Shown piece after piece: positions 26,634-34,501 of a stretch of 40,188 bases of DNA. Positions within the stretch are counted from its first letter, which is position 1. Each line of letters opens with the position of its first letter. The translations under genes were made by a program, and so were the position numbers. The notes under the pieces are model-generated. The model worked only from the letters and a program-made list of their open reading frames with translations. It did not search any database and was not told the DNA's origin. The DNA is from an uncultured Erysipelotrichaceae bacterium. GTDB lineage: Bacteria; Bacillota_I; Bacilli_A; Erysipelotrichales; Erysipelotrichaceae. The stretch lies in NCBI GenBank assembly GCA_900315065.1, contig OMXQ01000012.1:1-40188 (forward strand), written 5' to 3'.

Positions 26634-27299
26634 TCAGTTTTCTTCTTCCAGAATACTGATGATTGTATTCATGGAAATTGCGTAATCACACTTTGCATTC
26701 GCCAGCAGGAAAAGATACTCTCCTTTTTCCAATACACAGGTTCTTCCTTCCGAACGGATTTCTGCTCTGCCCTGCTGAACGCCGACCAACGTATTTCTGA
26801 TGATTTCCTGGCTTCCCTCTTTGCGCTCAGAAATTGCATACATATTGAAAGTCAGCTGTCTGTCACAAAGAAGATGTGCCTGGGAGATCATGCCTGGTTC
26901 AAAATGAACCAGATTCTTGAAATCAAACACTTCTGTTTCGGTAAGTTTTTTTGACAATACAGAATCATTATGAAGGGTTACTTCGCGGATCACGCATGGT
27001 TCTTCGTGGGCATCATAGCCGCACAAAGTCATCGGCGGGCGTAGATAACCATGTCCTTCTCTGACTTCAATGTCTCTTCTGCCCTGGTGGGTACGAAGGG
27101 AAATATAAAGAGTCCCCTGCAGAACAACGACCAGTTCCTGCTGGACATTTCTTTCCGGGATGACATTGGTATTGGCCCCCAGAGAATAATACGTAATCTG
27201 GTAGCCGTTTTGGTCATACACTGTATTTGTAATGGTGGCATTTTCCATTGGTGCATTCTGTTTTACAATGGAAAACACTTTTCCTATTTTCTTGGTCAT
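26634..27299 (-). CDS. Bicupin protein of unknown function
   Basis: 221 residues from the ATG at 27299 (MTKKIGKV), which has CGGAG five bases upstream; an in-frame TTG seven codons earlier lacks a ribosome site. Two beta-rich halves of similar layout fit two cupin barrels: residues about 45-105 (QQELVVVLQGTLYISL, VREGHGYLRPP) and about 150-215 (LVGVQQGRAEIRSEG, LEKGEYLFLLA). The usual metal-binding cupin histidines are mostly missing, so it may bind a small molecule rather than catalyse. There is no DNA-binding domain. It is the first gene of the ABC/protease operon and is divergent from the heterodimeric exporter. Function unknown. Confidence 0.75.
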   Translation of the reverse strand: MTKKIGKVFSIVKQNAPMENATITNTVYDQNGYQITYYSLGANTNVIPERNVQQELVVVLQGTLYISLRTHQGRRDIEVREGHGYLRPPMTLCGYDAHEEPCVIREVTLHNDSVLSKKLTETEVFDFKNLVHFEPGMISQAHLLCDRQLTFNMYAISERKEGSQEIIRNTLVGVQQGRAEIRSEGRTCVLEKGEYLFLLANAKCDYAISMNTIISILEEEN

Positions 27300-27387
27300 A
27301 AAATCTCCGGTATGTATCAATCTGGTATATCAAGGGCAATACAAACTGTTCGATATGTATTATTTTACACCGCTTGTCACATCTCTG

Positions 27388-27416
27388 CTTTACCTTTACG
27401 TTAACTTTACAGTATC
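27388..27416 (+). promoter_or_regulatory. Control region of the heterodimeric exporter
   Basis: Three CTTTAC copies (27388-27393, 27394-27399, 27405-27410) and a fourth TTTAC at 27364-27368 crowd the divergent gap. A TTACCT-17-TATCAT pair (27390-27395, 27413-27418) could be the exporter promoter, in which case the repeats lie over and between its boxes. AGGAGG-like CGGAGG precedes the 27447 start. This is inferred from sequence only. Confidence 0.35.
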
Positions 27417-27446
27417 ATTTCTGCGTATTACGGAGGTAAGAAAAGA

Positions 27447-29612
27447 ATGCTGAAAGCACTGAAATATCTCAAACCTTATTTTCTGTCCGTGATTGCCATT
27501 ATTGCTCTGATTTTCGGCCAGGTTCAATGTGAACTTGCCCTGCCGGATTATATGAGCGATATTGTCACCCACGGCATCCAGTACAGCGGACTGAGCGACC
27601 CGGTACCCCAGGCTCTTTCCAAAGATACTTTTGATCACATGCAGTACTTCATGGATGCATCTGACCAGAAAATTCTGAAAGATAATTACGCCCAGGCAGA
27701 CAGCGTGACCATCAACAACCAGAGCCATGATGTCAGCGATGCCTATGTATTGGAAGGAAAGGAAAGCAAAGTCAGAGACGTTGTTGAAATGCCGTTTCTG
27801 ATTGTTTCCTCCCTGCATGAAGAGAAAAACCTGGAAGCTATGAATCTGACTTCTGAAGATCAGCTGTGGCAGGCACTGGAAATGAAACCTGACATGGCAT
27901 CACAGATCAGAGAAAACGTAGAAAAGCAGATGTCTTCCTATACGGACGACAATCGTGAAGCTGCGGAAATCATGTTGTTGAAGAATGAATATTCTGCTCT
28001 TGGCATCAATATGGAAGCTGTTCAGAATGCCTATATTCTTCATGAAGGTCTGATCATGCTCGGGATTGCAGCACTCGGTTCTTTGTTTGCCATGGCCAGT
28101 GCTTATCTTGCCTCCAAAGCCGCAACCGGCGCAGCGCGTGATATGCGCAGAGATGTTTTTGCCCGGGTTGAATCTTTTTCTTCCGAAGAATTTTCCCGTT
28201 TCTCCACAGCATCATTAATTACCCGTACCACAAATGATATCCAGCAGATTCAGATGGTTCTGACCATGATGTTAAGAATCATGTTGTTTGCCCCTTTTAT
28301 GGGCATGACTTCCCTGTTCAAGGTTCTGCGTTATCCGCGTCTGGCAGCTGTGTTAGGATGGGCAGTTGCCGCGATGATTGCGATGATGATGATTTCCTTT
28401 ATATTTGCAATGCCGAAGTTCAGAATTGCCCAGCAGTTAGTTGATAAGCTGAATCTTGTCACAAGAGAACAGTTATCCGGCATGCTGGTTATCCGTGCTT
28501 TCAATAATGAAAAGAAGGAAGAAAAGAGATTTGACGGCGTCAATACGGACATCACAAAACTCAACATCTTCCTGAACAGACTGATGGCCTTCATCATGCC
28601 GGCCATGGCCTTTATCATGTCAGGCGTTTCCATCATCATTCTCTGGATCGGTGCCAACAACATCGATATCGGCAATATGCAGATCGGCGACATGATGGCC
28701 TTCCTGCAGTATTCAACGCATGTATTGATTTCCTTCATGATTGTGGCCGGCCTCTTTATCATGATTCCGCGTTCTTCCGTTTCCGCCAAGCGTGTCTTTG
28801 AAGTATTGGAAACAGATCCTGTCATCAAGGATCCTCAAAATCCGCAATTACTTCCGAAAGAAAACAAACCGGTTGTCTTCGATCATGTTTCCTTCCGTTA
28901 TCCGCATGCAGAACAGAATGTGCTGGAAGATATCAGTTTTACTGCCAATCCTGGTGAAACAATTGCCATTATCGGATCCACCGGTTCCGGTAAATCTACT
29001 TTGGTGAACCTGCTGCCGCGTTTCTTCGATGTGACCGGCGGTTCAATCAGATATGGAGACATCGATATCCGCAAGGTTTCCCAGCATGATCTTCGTGACC
29101 ACATCGGCTACATTCCGCAGAAAGGCATGTTGTTCTCGGGAACGATTGAATCCAACCTGAAATATGCAGATGAAAATGCTTCCGCAGAAGCCATTGAAAA
29201 TGCCATTGAAGTTTCCCAGGCAAAGGAATTCATTGACAGACTTGAGGAAGGCATAGAAACCCCGATTGCTGAAGGCGGCACCAACGTATCCGGCGGTCAG
29301 AAACAAAGACTTTCCATTGCCCGTGCTTTGACGAAAAAAGCACAGATTTATATTTTCGATGATACTTTCAGTGCCCTTGACTACGCAACTGATGCCAGGT
29401 TAAGAGAAGCTCTGGAAAAGATGGTAAGGAAAACAAAGAGCACCGTCTTCATTGTTGCCCAGCGGATTTCCACCATCCGCAATGCGGATCAGATTCTTGT
29501 TCTGGATCAGGGCAGAATTGTCGGTCACGGAAAACATGATGAATTGATGAAGACATGTTCCGTTTATCAGGAAATTGCCCATTCCCAGCTGAGTGAGGAG
29601 GAACTTGCATGA
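27447..29612 (+). CDS. Heterodimeric ABC exporter half, degenerate-site subunit
   Basis: A 721-residue transmembrane-ATPase half. After the first membrane segment (about 11-30) comes an outside domain of about 165 residues (31-198), then the remaining segments (from about 200) and an ATPase domain (about 475-715). Walker A GSTGSGKST is at 510-518 and the signature SGGQ at 615-618. The catalytic glutamate after Walker B is Asp639 (IFDDT) and the switch histidine is Gln672 (VAQRIS). This is the degenerate-site partner of a BmrCD/LmrCD-type multidrug exporter, and the outside domain recalls the one in BmrD. The stop overlaps the second half (ATGA). Substrate unknown; drugs, lipids or peptides are possible. 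Confidence 0.93.
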   Translation: MLKALKYLKPYFLSVIAIIALIFGQVQCELALPDYMSDIVTHGIQYSGLSDPVPQALSKDTFDHMQYFMDASDQKILKDNYAQADSVTINNQSHDVSDAYVLEGKESKVRDVVEMPFLIVSSLHEEKNLEAMNLTSEDQLWQALEMKPDMASQIRENVEKQMSSYTDDNREAAEIMLLKNEYSALGINMEAVQNAYILHEGLIMLGIAALGSLFAMASAYLASKAATGAARDMRRDVFARVESFSSEEFSRFSTASLITRTTNDIQQIQMVLTMMLRIMLFAPFMGMTSLFKVLRYPRLAAVLGWAVAAMIAMMMISFIFAMPKFRIAQQLVDKLNLVTREQLSGMLVIRAFNNEKKEEKRFDGVNTDITKLNIFLNRLMAFIMPAMAFIMSGVSIIILWIGANNIDIGNMQIGDMMAFLQYSTHVLISFMIVAGLFIMIPRSSVSAKRVFEVLETDPVIKDPQNPQLLPKENKPVVFDHVSFRYPHAEQNVLEDISFTANPGETIAIIGSTGSGKSTLVNLLPRFFDVTGGSIRYGDIDIRKVSQHDLRDHIGYIPQKGMLFSGTIESNLKYADENASAEAIENAIEVSQAKEFIDRLEEGIETPIAEGGTNVSGGQKQRLSIARALTKKAQIYIFDDTFSALDYATDARLREALEKMVRKTKSTVFIVAQRISTIRNADQILVLDQGRIVGHGKHDELMKTCSVYQEIAHSQLSEEELA

Positions 29613-31477
29613 GTACACCAAGAAAGAAAGTACACAAGACCGGCATGCGTGCAAAGCCGGGTATGGTTGCTGGTGAAAAAGCAAAGAACTTCAAGGGAAC
29701 GATCATCAAGCTCATGTTGTACATGAAGCCGTACATGATTCCGATCTTCTTCATCCTTGTCTTTGCGGTAGGTTCTACTGTCTTCTCCATTATCGGTCCG
29801 AAGATTCTCGGCAACGCAACTACAAAGCTGGCCCAGGGGCTTGTCGCAAAGTACACGGGCAAGGGCGGCATTGATTTTGACGGTCTGAAAAACACGCTGC
29901 TTCTGCTGCTGGCAATTTATATTGCCTCTGCCCTTCTGTCCTATTTTCAGGGATGGATCATGGCAGATGTCACCCAGAAAATTACCTATAAATTAAGAAA
30001 AGAAATTTCTGAAAAGATCAACCGCCTGCCTTTGAAGTATTTTGACAAGCAGACCCATGGTGAAGTTCTTTCCAGAGTCACCAACGATGTTGATACGGTT
30101 TCCCAATCACTCAACCAGGCTGTCCAGCAGGTCTTCACTTCCATTGTGACAATTGCCGGCATTCTGATCATGATGTTCTCCATTTCCTGGCAGATGACCG
30201 TCATGGCATTGGTAGTTGTACCGTTGTCCGGTCTTACTGCCGGCTTTGTGGTAAAGCATTCCCAGAAGTACTTCAAGATGCAGCAAAATACCTTGGGCGA
30301 TGTCAACGGCCACATTGAAGAAATGTACGGTTCCCACATTGTCATGAAGGCATTCAATGGCGAGCAAAGATCCATCAATACCTTCAATGATCTCAATGAC
30401 AAGCTTTATGTCAGTGCCTGGAAGGCCCAGTTCATGTCCGGTGCTATGATGCCGATTACCAATTTCATTGGCAATGCCGGCTATGTCGGCGTCTGCGTCT
30501 TAGGCGGCTATCTTGCCATTCACAATGCTGTTACCATCGGCGATATACAGGCCTTCATTCAGTATGTCAGAAACTTCAACCAGCCGATTACCCAGACAGC
30601 CCAGATTATGAATGTCCTCCAGTCTACGGCAGCAGCTGCAGAAAGAGTCTTTGAATTCCTGGAAGAAGAGGAAATGGAACCGGACAAGAAAGATGCAGTT
30701 TCTCTGTATGATGAAAACCACAACCTGAAGATTGAAGGCAATGTTACTTTCGATCATGTCCACTTCGGCTACGATCCGGATAAAATCATCATTCATGACT
30801 TCTCTGCAAAGGTAAAAGCAGGCCAGCAGATTGCCATTGTCGGACCAACCGGGGCCGGCAAGACAACTATCGTAAAACTGCTGATGCGTTTCTATGAACT
30901 CAACGGCGGTCATATTTACATCGACGGAATCGATACAAGAGATATGACCAGGGACCAGTTGAGAAGCTGCTTCGGTATGGTTCTCCAGGATGCCTGGCTG
31001 CAATCTGATACCATCATGGAAAATATCCGTTATGGCAAGCCGGATGCAACCGATGAAGAAGTCATCCACGCCGCTGATGAAGCGTATGTAGATCACTTCA
31101 TCCGTACATTGGAAGACGGCTATCAGACTGTGATCAATGAAGAAAGCACTAATATTTCCCAGGGCCAAAAGCAATTATTGACAATTGCGAGAGCCTTCAT
31201 TACAGATCCTAAGATTCTGATTCTTGATGAAGCTACTTCCTCTGTTGATACAAGAACGGAAATTCTGATCCAGAAAGGCATGGAAAATCTGATGAAGGGC
31301 AGAACAAGTTTCGTCATTGCTCATCGTCTTTCCACAATCAGAAATGCAGATCTGATTCTGGTCATGAATCACGGCGATATTGTTGAAACCGGCAATCATG
31401 AAGAACTGCTCGCAAAGAATGGTTTCTATGCAAAGCTCTATAATTCCCAGTTTGAAGAAGTGGATATGGAGTCCTGA
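29609..31477 (+). CDS. Heterodimeric ABC exporter half, catalytic-site subunit
   Basis: A 622-residue second half. A basic N-terminal tail (1-30) leads into six membrane segments (about 40-330) and an ATPase domain (about 375-615). Walker A GPTGAGKTT is at 412-420. Walker B ILILDE keeps catalytic Glu541, and His572 is in IAHRLS. The signature, however, is SQGQ (517-520) instead of SGGQ. Paired with the upstream half, one ATP site has every consensus residue and the other lacks several. Translation is coupled to the first half and a terminator follows at once, so the two make a complete unit. Confidence 0.94.
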   Translation: MSTPRKKVHKTGMRAKPGMVAGEKAKNFKGTIIKLMLYMKPYMIPIFFILVFAVGSTVFSIIGPKILGNATTKLAQGLVAKYTGKGGIDFDGLKNTLLLLLAIYIASALLSYFQGWIMADVTQKITYKLRKEISEKINRLPLKYFDKQTHGEVLSRVTNDVDTVSQSLNQAVQQVFTSIVTIAGILIMMFSISWQMTVMALVVVPLSGLTAGFVVKHSQKYFKMQQNTLGDVNGHIEEMYGSHIVMKAFNGEQRSINTFNDLNDKLYVSAWKAQFMSGAMMPITNFIGNAGYVGVCVLGGYLAIHNAVTIGDIQAFIQYVRNFNQPITQTAQIMNVLQSTAAAAERVFEFLEEEEMEPDKKDAVSLYDENHNLKIEGNVTFDHVHFGYDPDKIIIHDFSAKVKAGQQIAIVGPTGAGKTTIVKLLMRFYELNGGHIYIDGIDTRDMTRDQLRSCFGMVLQDAWLQSDTIMENIRYGKPDATDEEVIHAADEAYVDHFIRTLEDGYQTVINEESTNISQGQKQLLTIARAFITDPKILILDEATSSVDTRTEILIQKGMENLMKGRTSFVIAHRLSTIRNADLILVMNHGDIVETGNHEELLAKNGFYAKLYNSQFEEVDMES

Positions 31478-31500
31478 CAGGTAACATACATAAACAAATA

Positions 31501-31528
31501 AGAGATCCTTTGACGGGATCTCTTTTTC
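31501..31528 (+). terminator. Terminator after the heterodimeric exporter
   Basis: AGAGATCC (31501-31508) pairs with GGATCTCT (31516-31523), 7-base loop, then TTTTTC. It lies 24 bases after the stop codon and touches the end of the opposing Fic remnant. Confidence 0.88.
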
Positions 31529-32158
31529 ATAATGAATATGGAATTTTAAAATAATCCAGGCGTTTCTTCATGCGATCCTGCATGTACAGACATGTATCAC
31601 GCAGGTATCCTTTCTCACGTCCGTGCTGCCATTTCCATCATAAAATGGATGAATCTTTTCAAAAGATGCATGGAAATCAAGCAGATCATCAAAACCATGT
31701 GAAATATCACTGTTTTATCTGTAAATCAGCTCTGTCATTTTATGACTGACTTCTGCCGGATCTGCTGTTTCGATATCCCTGACCATGTTCGGATATTTCT
31801 GATAATCACCAACTACAGCTTCTTTGCTGCAGCTGCTGAACGTTCCTGTTTTCAGAATTTTGTAAAGCTCTTTGATATATTCCTCCGTAAGCGGCTTGCC
31901 CATTGTATCCAGAATACTAGCGAAACAACGGAAATGATTGATTGTTTCAATCACATCATCAATGCGGATATGTTCTCCGCTGAAGGAATGGGTTTCATAG
32001 ATATAACTCGTCTGGTCATGGCTAAATTTGCTGCCCTCAATATGATTGGAATGATATGCCGTATCAACCTGCAGAAAGTTATAAATGCCGGCTTTGATTC
32101 CATATTGTTTTTCATCCAGGAGCCAATCAATGAGCTCTTTTGTAATACGTTTTTCCAT
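31527..32158 (-). pseudogene. Decayed Fic-family gene
   Basis: The intact part (MEKRITKELIDWLL to MTELIYR, 147 codons, 31715-32158) matches the N-terminal half of small Fic AMP-transferases, including the inhibitory helix motif SNHIEG and DDVIETINHFRCF. A TAA at 31715-31717 interrupts the frame. In the same frame the sequence then resumes with LLDFHASFEKIHPFYDGNG (31628-31651 holds the HPFxxGNG active-site motif), but the arginine after GNG is lost and the frame breaks. A later piece in another frame, REKGYLRDTC to LDYFKIPYS, restores the family C-terminus up to 31527. Thus one nonsense mutation plus an internal deletion of some tens of codons have destroyed the active site. Confidence 0.85.
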
Positions 32159-32184
32159 ATTCAGATTTAACCGCCCTGCCAGAT

Positions 32185-32218
32185 GAAAAAAGAGCCGGAC
32201 ACTTAAGCCCGGACTCTT
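32185..32218 (-). terminator. Terminator of the Hsp20 gene
   Basis: On the minus strand, GAG-T-CCGG and CCGG-CTC arms (from 32192-32198 and 32210-32216) around GCTTAAGTGT, then TTTTTT (complement of 32186-32191). Confidence 0.75.
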
Positions 32219-32239
32219 CAGGGGAGAGAAAAACTAATA

Positions 32240-32665
32240 TTACTCGATTGCGATTAACTTCTTTTCTTCGACTTCCTTCTGCTGTTCGGTCGGAATATCA
32301 ATCTTCAGAACACCATTGTCGAAGGATGCGTGAATATCACTGTCATGAACACTCTTACCGACATAGAAGGCTCTGGAGCAGGAACCGCTGTAACGCTCCT
32401 GACGGATAACATTGCCCTTGGTATCCTTCTCATCATTGCTGTTGCTGCGGGATGCTTCGATTGTCAGGTTGCCGTTATAGAGGGAAACCTTGACATCTTC
32501 CTTCTTGAATCCCGGCAGATCCATCGTCAGATAATATCTCCCGTCTTTTTCGGTAACGTCTGTCTTCATCAGACCTTCATTTCCTTTGAAGAACGGTGTG
32601 CTGAATACATCATCAAACAGATCCAGATCGTCATCATAATCTCTCATCATAGGTACAAATCTCAT
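32240..32665 (-). CDS. hsp20: Small heat shock protein, Hsp20/alpha-crystallin
   Basis: A 141-residue ATP-independent holdase that keeps unfolding proteins soluble. The start at 32665 (MRFVPMMRDYDDDLDLFDD) has AAGGAG nine bases upstream; an ATG three codons earlier would abut the ribosome site. The alpha-crystallin domain (about 35-125) has DVTEKDGRYYLTMDLPGFKKEDVKVSL, and the signature ASFDNGVLKIDIP. The tail ends LIAIE, with the I-x-I motif that docks into neighbouring subunits. It is a single gene with its own terminator and a CIRCE operator over the promoter, so HrcA control is likely. Confidence 0.95.
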   Translation of the reverse strand: MRFVPMMRDYDDDLDLFDDVFSTPFFKGNEGLMKTDVTEKDGRYYLTMDLPGFKKEDVKVSLYNGNLTIEASRSNSNDEKDTKGNVIRQERYSGSCSRAFYVGKSVHDSDIHASFDNGVLKIDIPTEQQKEVEEKKLIAIE

Positions 32666-32729
32666 AATTAACATCTCCTTTTCTGTTAAGTTTTATATCT
32701 CTCAAGGTTTCTTTTCACCTTGCAACTAT

Positions 32730-32757
32730 ATAATAGCCCAGAATTTAGCACTGTCAA
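32730..32757 (-). promoter_or_regulatory. Promoter of the Hsp20 gene
   Basis: -35 TTGACA (complement of 32752-32757), 16-base spacer, -10 TATTAT (complement of 32730-32735). The -35 box lies inside the CIRCE element. Confidence 0.7.
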
Positions 32758-32771
32758 TAGTTGAGTGCTAT
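32745..32771. promoter_or_regulatory. CIRCE element (HrcA operator)
   Basis: TTAGCACTG, nine bases, GAGTGCTAT at 32745-32771. The consensus is TTAGCACTC-N9-GAGTGCTAA, so only the innermost base of the left arm and the last base of the right arm differ. It overlaps the -35 box of the Hsp20 promoter, a position suited to repression by HrcA. Confidence 0.9.
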
Positions 32772-32904
32772 TTTTTAAATTTTATTTGGGCTTTACTGGT
32801 TTCATATTCCTTGATATATAGGTATTTTCTGCCTGTTTCAGCGGAATAATAGGGATTTAGCACACTTATTTTATATCTGCTAATATTAACTGATTCTCTG
32901 CATG

Positions 32905-32938
32905 ATAAAAGGAAGCATTATCTATCAGTGCTTCCTCT
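32905..32938 (-). terminator. Terminator of the reductase-OhrR-CDF operon
   Basis: AGGAAGCA (32910-32917) and TGCTTCCT (32929-32936) form a perfect 8-bp stem, with TTTTATC following on the minus strand. It lies 23 bases after the CDF stop. The A/T-rich 32772-32904 between it and the CIRCE site shows no gene. Confidence 0.78.
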
Positions 32939-32960
32939 TGTCTTCTGTTACTCGTGTTTC

Positions 32961-34070
32961 TCAATCAGAAATATTGGCATCCATGTTTGCTTCAACGTTG
33001 TAGTCCGGATAAGCAGCTCTGACTTCGGAAAGGATTCTTTCAAAAAGACCTCTTCTGTCCTTTTCTTCAAGATCGATCACGACATCAAAGCGCATCTGCT
33101 TTTCATCCAGTTCTACATAGAATCCATGCATCTGCAGAACATTATCATGATTCATGACAATCTTTCTCACATCATCACGGATTTCCGCAGCTTTGTCATG
33201 TCTGGTATTGACGGCATAGAAACCAACTGCTGTCAGAATGACATGGTGTTTCTGGAAGACCTTGTCTTCAATATGACGGGTCAATACATCCAGCTGATCT
33301 GCCGTCATATAATCCGGTACTTCACAATGTACGGAACCCAGGAAACGATCCGGACCGTAATCATGGAGAATCAGATCATATGCGCCGGATACTTCCGGTT
33401 CTTCACAAATGGTCTTCTTGATTGCCTTGGTCAAAGAACCGGATACTCTCTGCCCCAGTACGCTGCTGACGGTATCCTGCAGCATGCCGATGCCGGATTT
33501 GATGATGACAAGCGAGATCACGGCACCAAGCCAGGCTTCCAGGGAAATATGGAAGAAGATGTAAACGAATGCAGCAGCCAATGTAGAAGCTGAGATGACT
33601 GCATCCAGTTTTGCGTCTTCGCCAGAGTTGATCAGAGAGTCGCTGTTGACTTCTTTGCCAATCTTTTTGACATATCCTCCCAGTAAAATCTTGACTGCTA
33701 CTGCTGAAGCAACAATAATCAACGTCACGGTCGTGTAATCCGGTACTTCCGGATGCACAATCTTTGTGACAGATTCCTTTAAGGAAGTAACGCCTGCATA
33801 CAGAACGATGACCGCAATGATCATGGCACTGATATATTCAATTCTGCCGTGGCCGTACGGGTGTTTCTTGTCAGCCGGCTTGCCTGCCAGTTTTGTACCG
33901 ATAATTGTAATCAATGAAGATAAAGCATCAGACAAGTTATTGACGGCATCCAGGACAATAGCGATAGAACCTGAAACAAGACCTACCAATGCCTTGAAAG
34001 CTGCCAGAGCAACATTGACGATAATACCGATCATACTGGTCCGGATAATTTTCTGATCTCTGTTCTGCAT
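32961..34070 (-). CDS. CDF-family metal exporter, MntE-like
   Basis: A 369-residue cation diffusion facilitator. Six membrane segments fill about 10-205. The metal site residues are Asn44 and Asp48 in TM2 (NNLSD) and Asp152 and Asp156 in TM5 (EDAKLD). Zinc transporters normally have a histidine in this set; the N-D-D-D combination is that of the manganese exporter MntE of streptococci. The tail holds two successive ferredoxin-like domains (about 215-300 and 300-365), longer than the single one of YiiP, also as in MntE. The start lies two bases after the OhrR-type gene. Manganese export is a well-founded inference, not proof. Confidence 0.86.
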   Translation of the reverse strand: MQNRDQKIIRTSMIGIIVNVALAAFKALVGLVSGSIAIVLDAVNNLSDALSSLITIIGTKLAGKPADKKHPYGHGRIEYISAMIIAVIVLYAGVTSLKESVTKIVHPEVPDYTTVTLIIVASAVAVKILLGGYVKKIGKEVNSDSLINSGEDAKLDAVISASTLAAAFVYIFFHISLEAWLGAVISLVIIKSGIGMLQDTVSSVLGQRVSGSLTKAIKKTICEEPEVSGAYDLILHDYGPDRFLGSVHCEVPDYMTADQLDVLTRHIEDKVFQKHHVILTAVGFYAVNTRHDKAAEIRDDVRKIVMNHDNVLQMHGFYVELDEKQMRFDVVIDLEEKDRRGLFERILSEVRAAYPDYNVEANMDANISD

Positions 34071-34072
34071 AT

Positions 34073-34501
34073 TTATTCTGTTTTCAGGAATTTGTACAAA
34101 ATATTATACAAATTTCCTGCTTCCTCCTTGCTTAACGTAATGCAGGATCCAACACAGCCCGGGATATCCCTGCATTTGTCTTCCATTTTCTTCCCCTCGT
34201 CGGTGAGATCTATTCTCACAACTCTTTCGTCCGTTGACGAACGTTTTCTTCTGATCCAGCCTCTGGTTTCCATCTTTTTCAATAACGGGGTCAGGGTGCC
34301 GGAATCAAGATACAGCTTTTCACAAATCTCACCAACCGAAAGATGATCATTTTCCCAAAGCACCATAAAAACCAGATACTGGGTATACGTCAGACCTAAC
34401 GGTTTCAGATACGGCGTATATTCTGACGTGATTTTCCTGGCAGCTGCGTACATTGGAAAACAAAGCTGATTTTCCAGTTTCAGCTGCTCGTATTTACTCA
34501 T
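34073..34501 (-). CDS. ohrR: MarR-family peroxide sensor, OhrR type
   Basis: A 142-residue winged-helix repressor. The N-terminal NQLCFPMYAAARK places Cys14 exactly where OhrR has its peroxide-sensing cysteine (LCFALYAASR in Bacillus), and the nearby tyrosines of the YTPYLKPLGLTYTQY helix are kept. The recognition helix region is LDSGTLTPLLKKMETRGWIRRKRSSTDER. Three further cysteines near residues 110-122 could form a disulfide with Cys14, as in two-cysteine OhrRs. It overlaps the reductase gene (ATGA) and precedes the CDF gene by two bases. No ohr peroxidase gene is next to it; it probably controls its own operon through the palindrome at 35408. Confidence 0.88.
   Translation of the reverse strand: MSKYEQLKLENQLCFPMYAAARKITSEYTPYLKPLGLTYTQYLVFMVLWENDHLSVGEICEKLYLDSGTLTPLLKKMETRGWIRRKRSSTDERVVRIDLTDEGKKMEDKCRDIPGCVGSCITLSKEEAGNLYNILYKFLKTE

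Noticed and set aside
32855-32895. Second CIRCE-like repeat (TTAGCA ... TGCTAA) left of the CDF terminator
   Set aside because: The arms are only six bases and 15 apart instead of nine, and no promoter lies there; probably chance in A/T-rich DNA.
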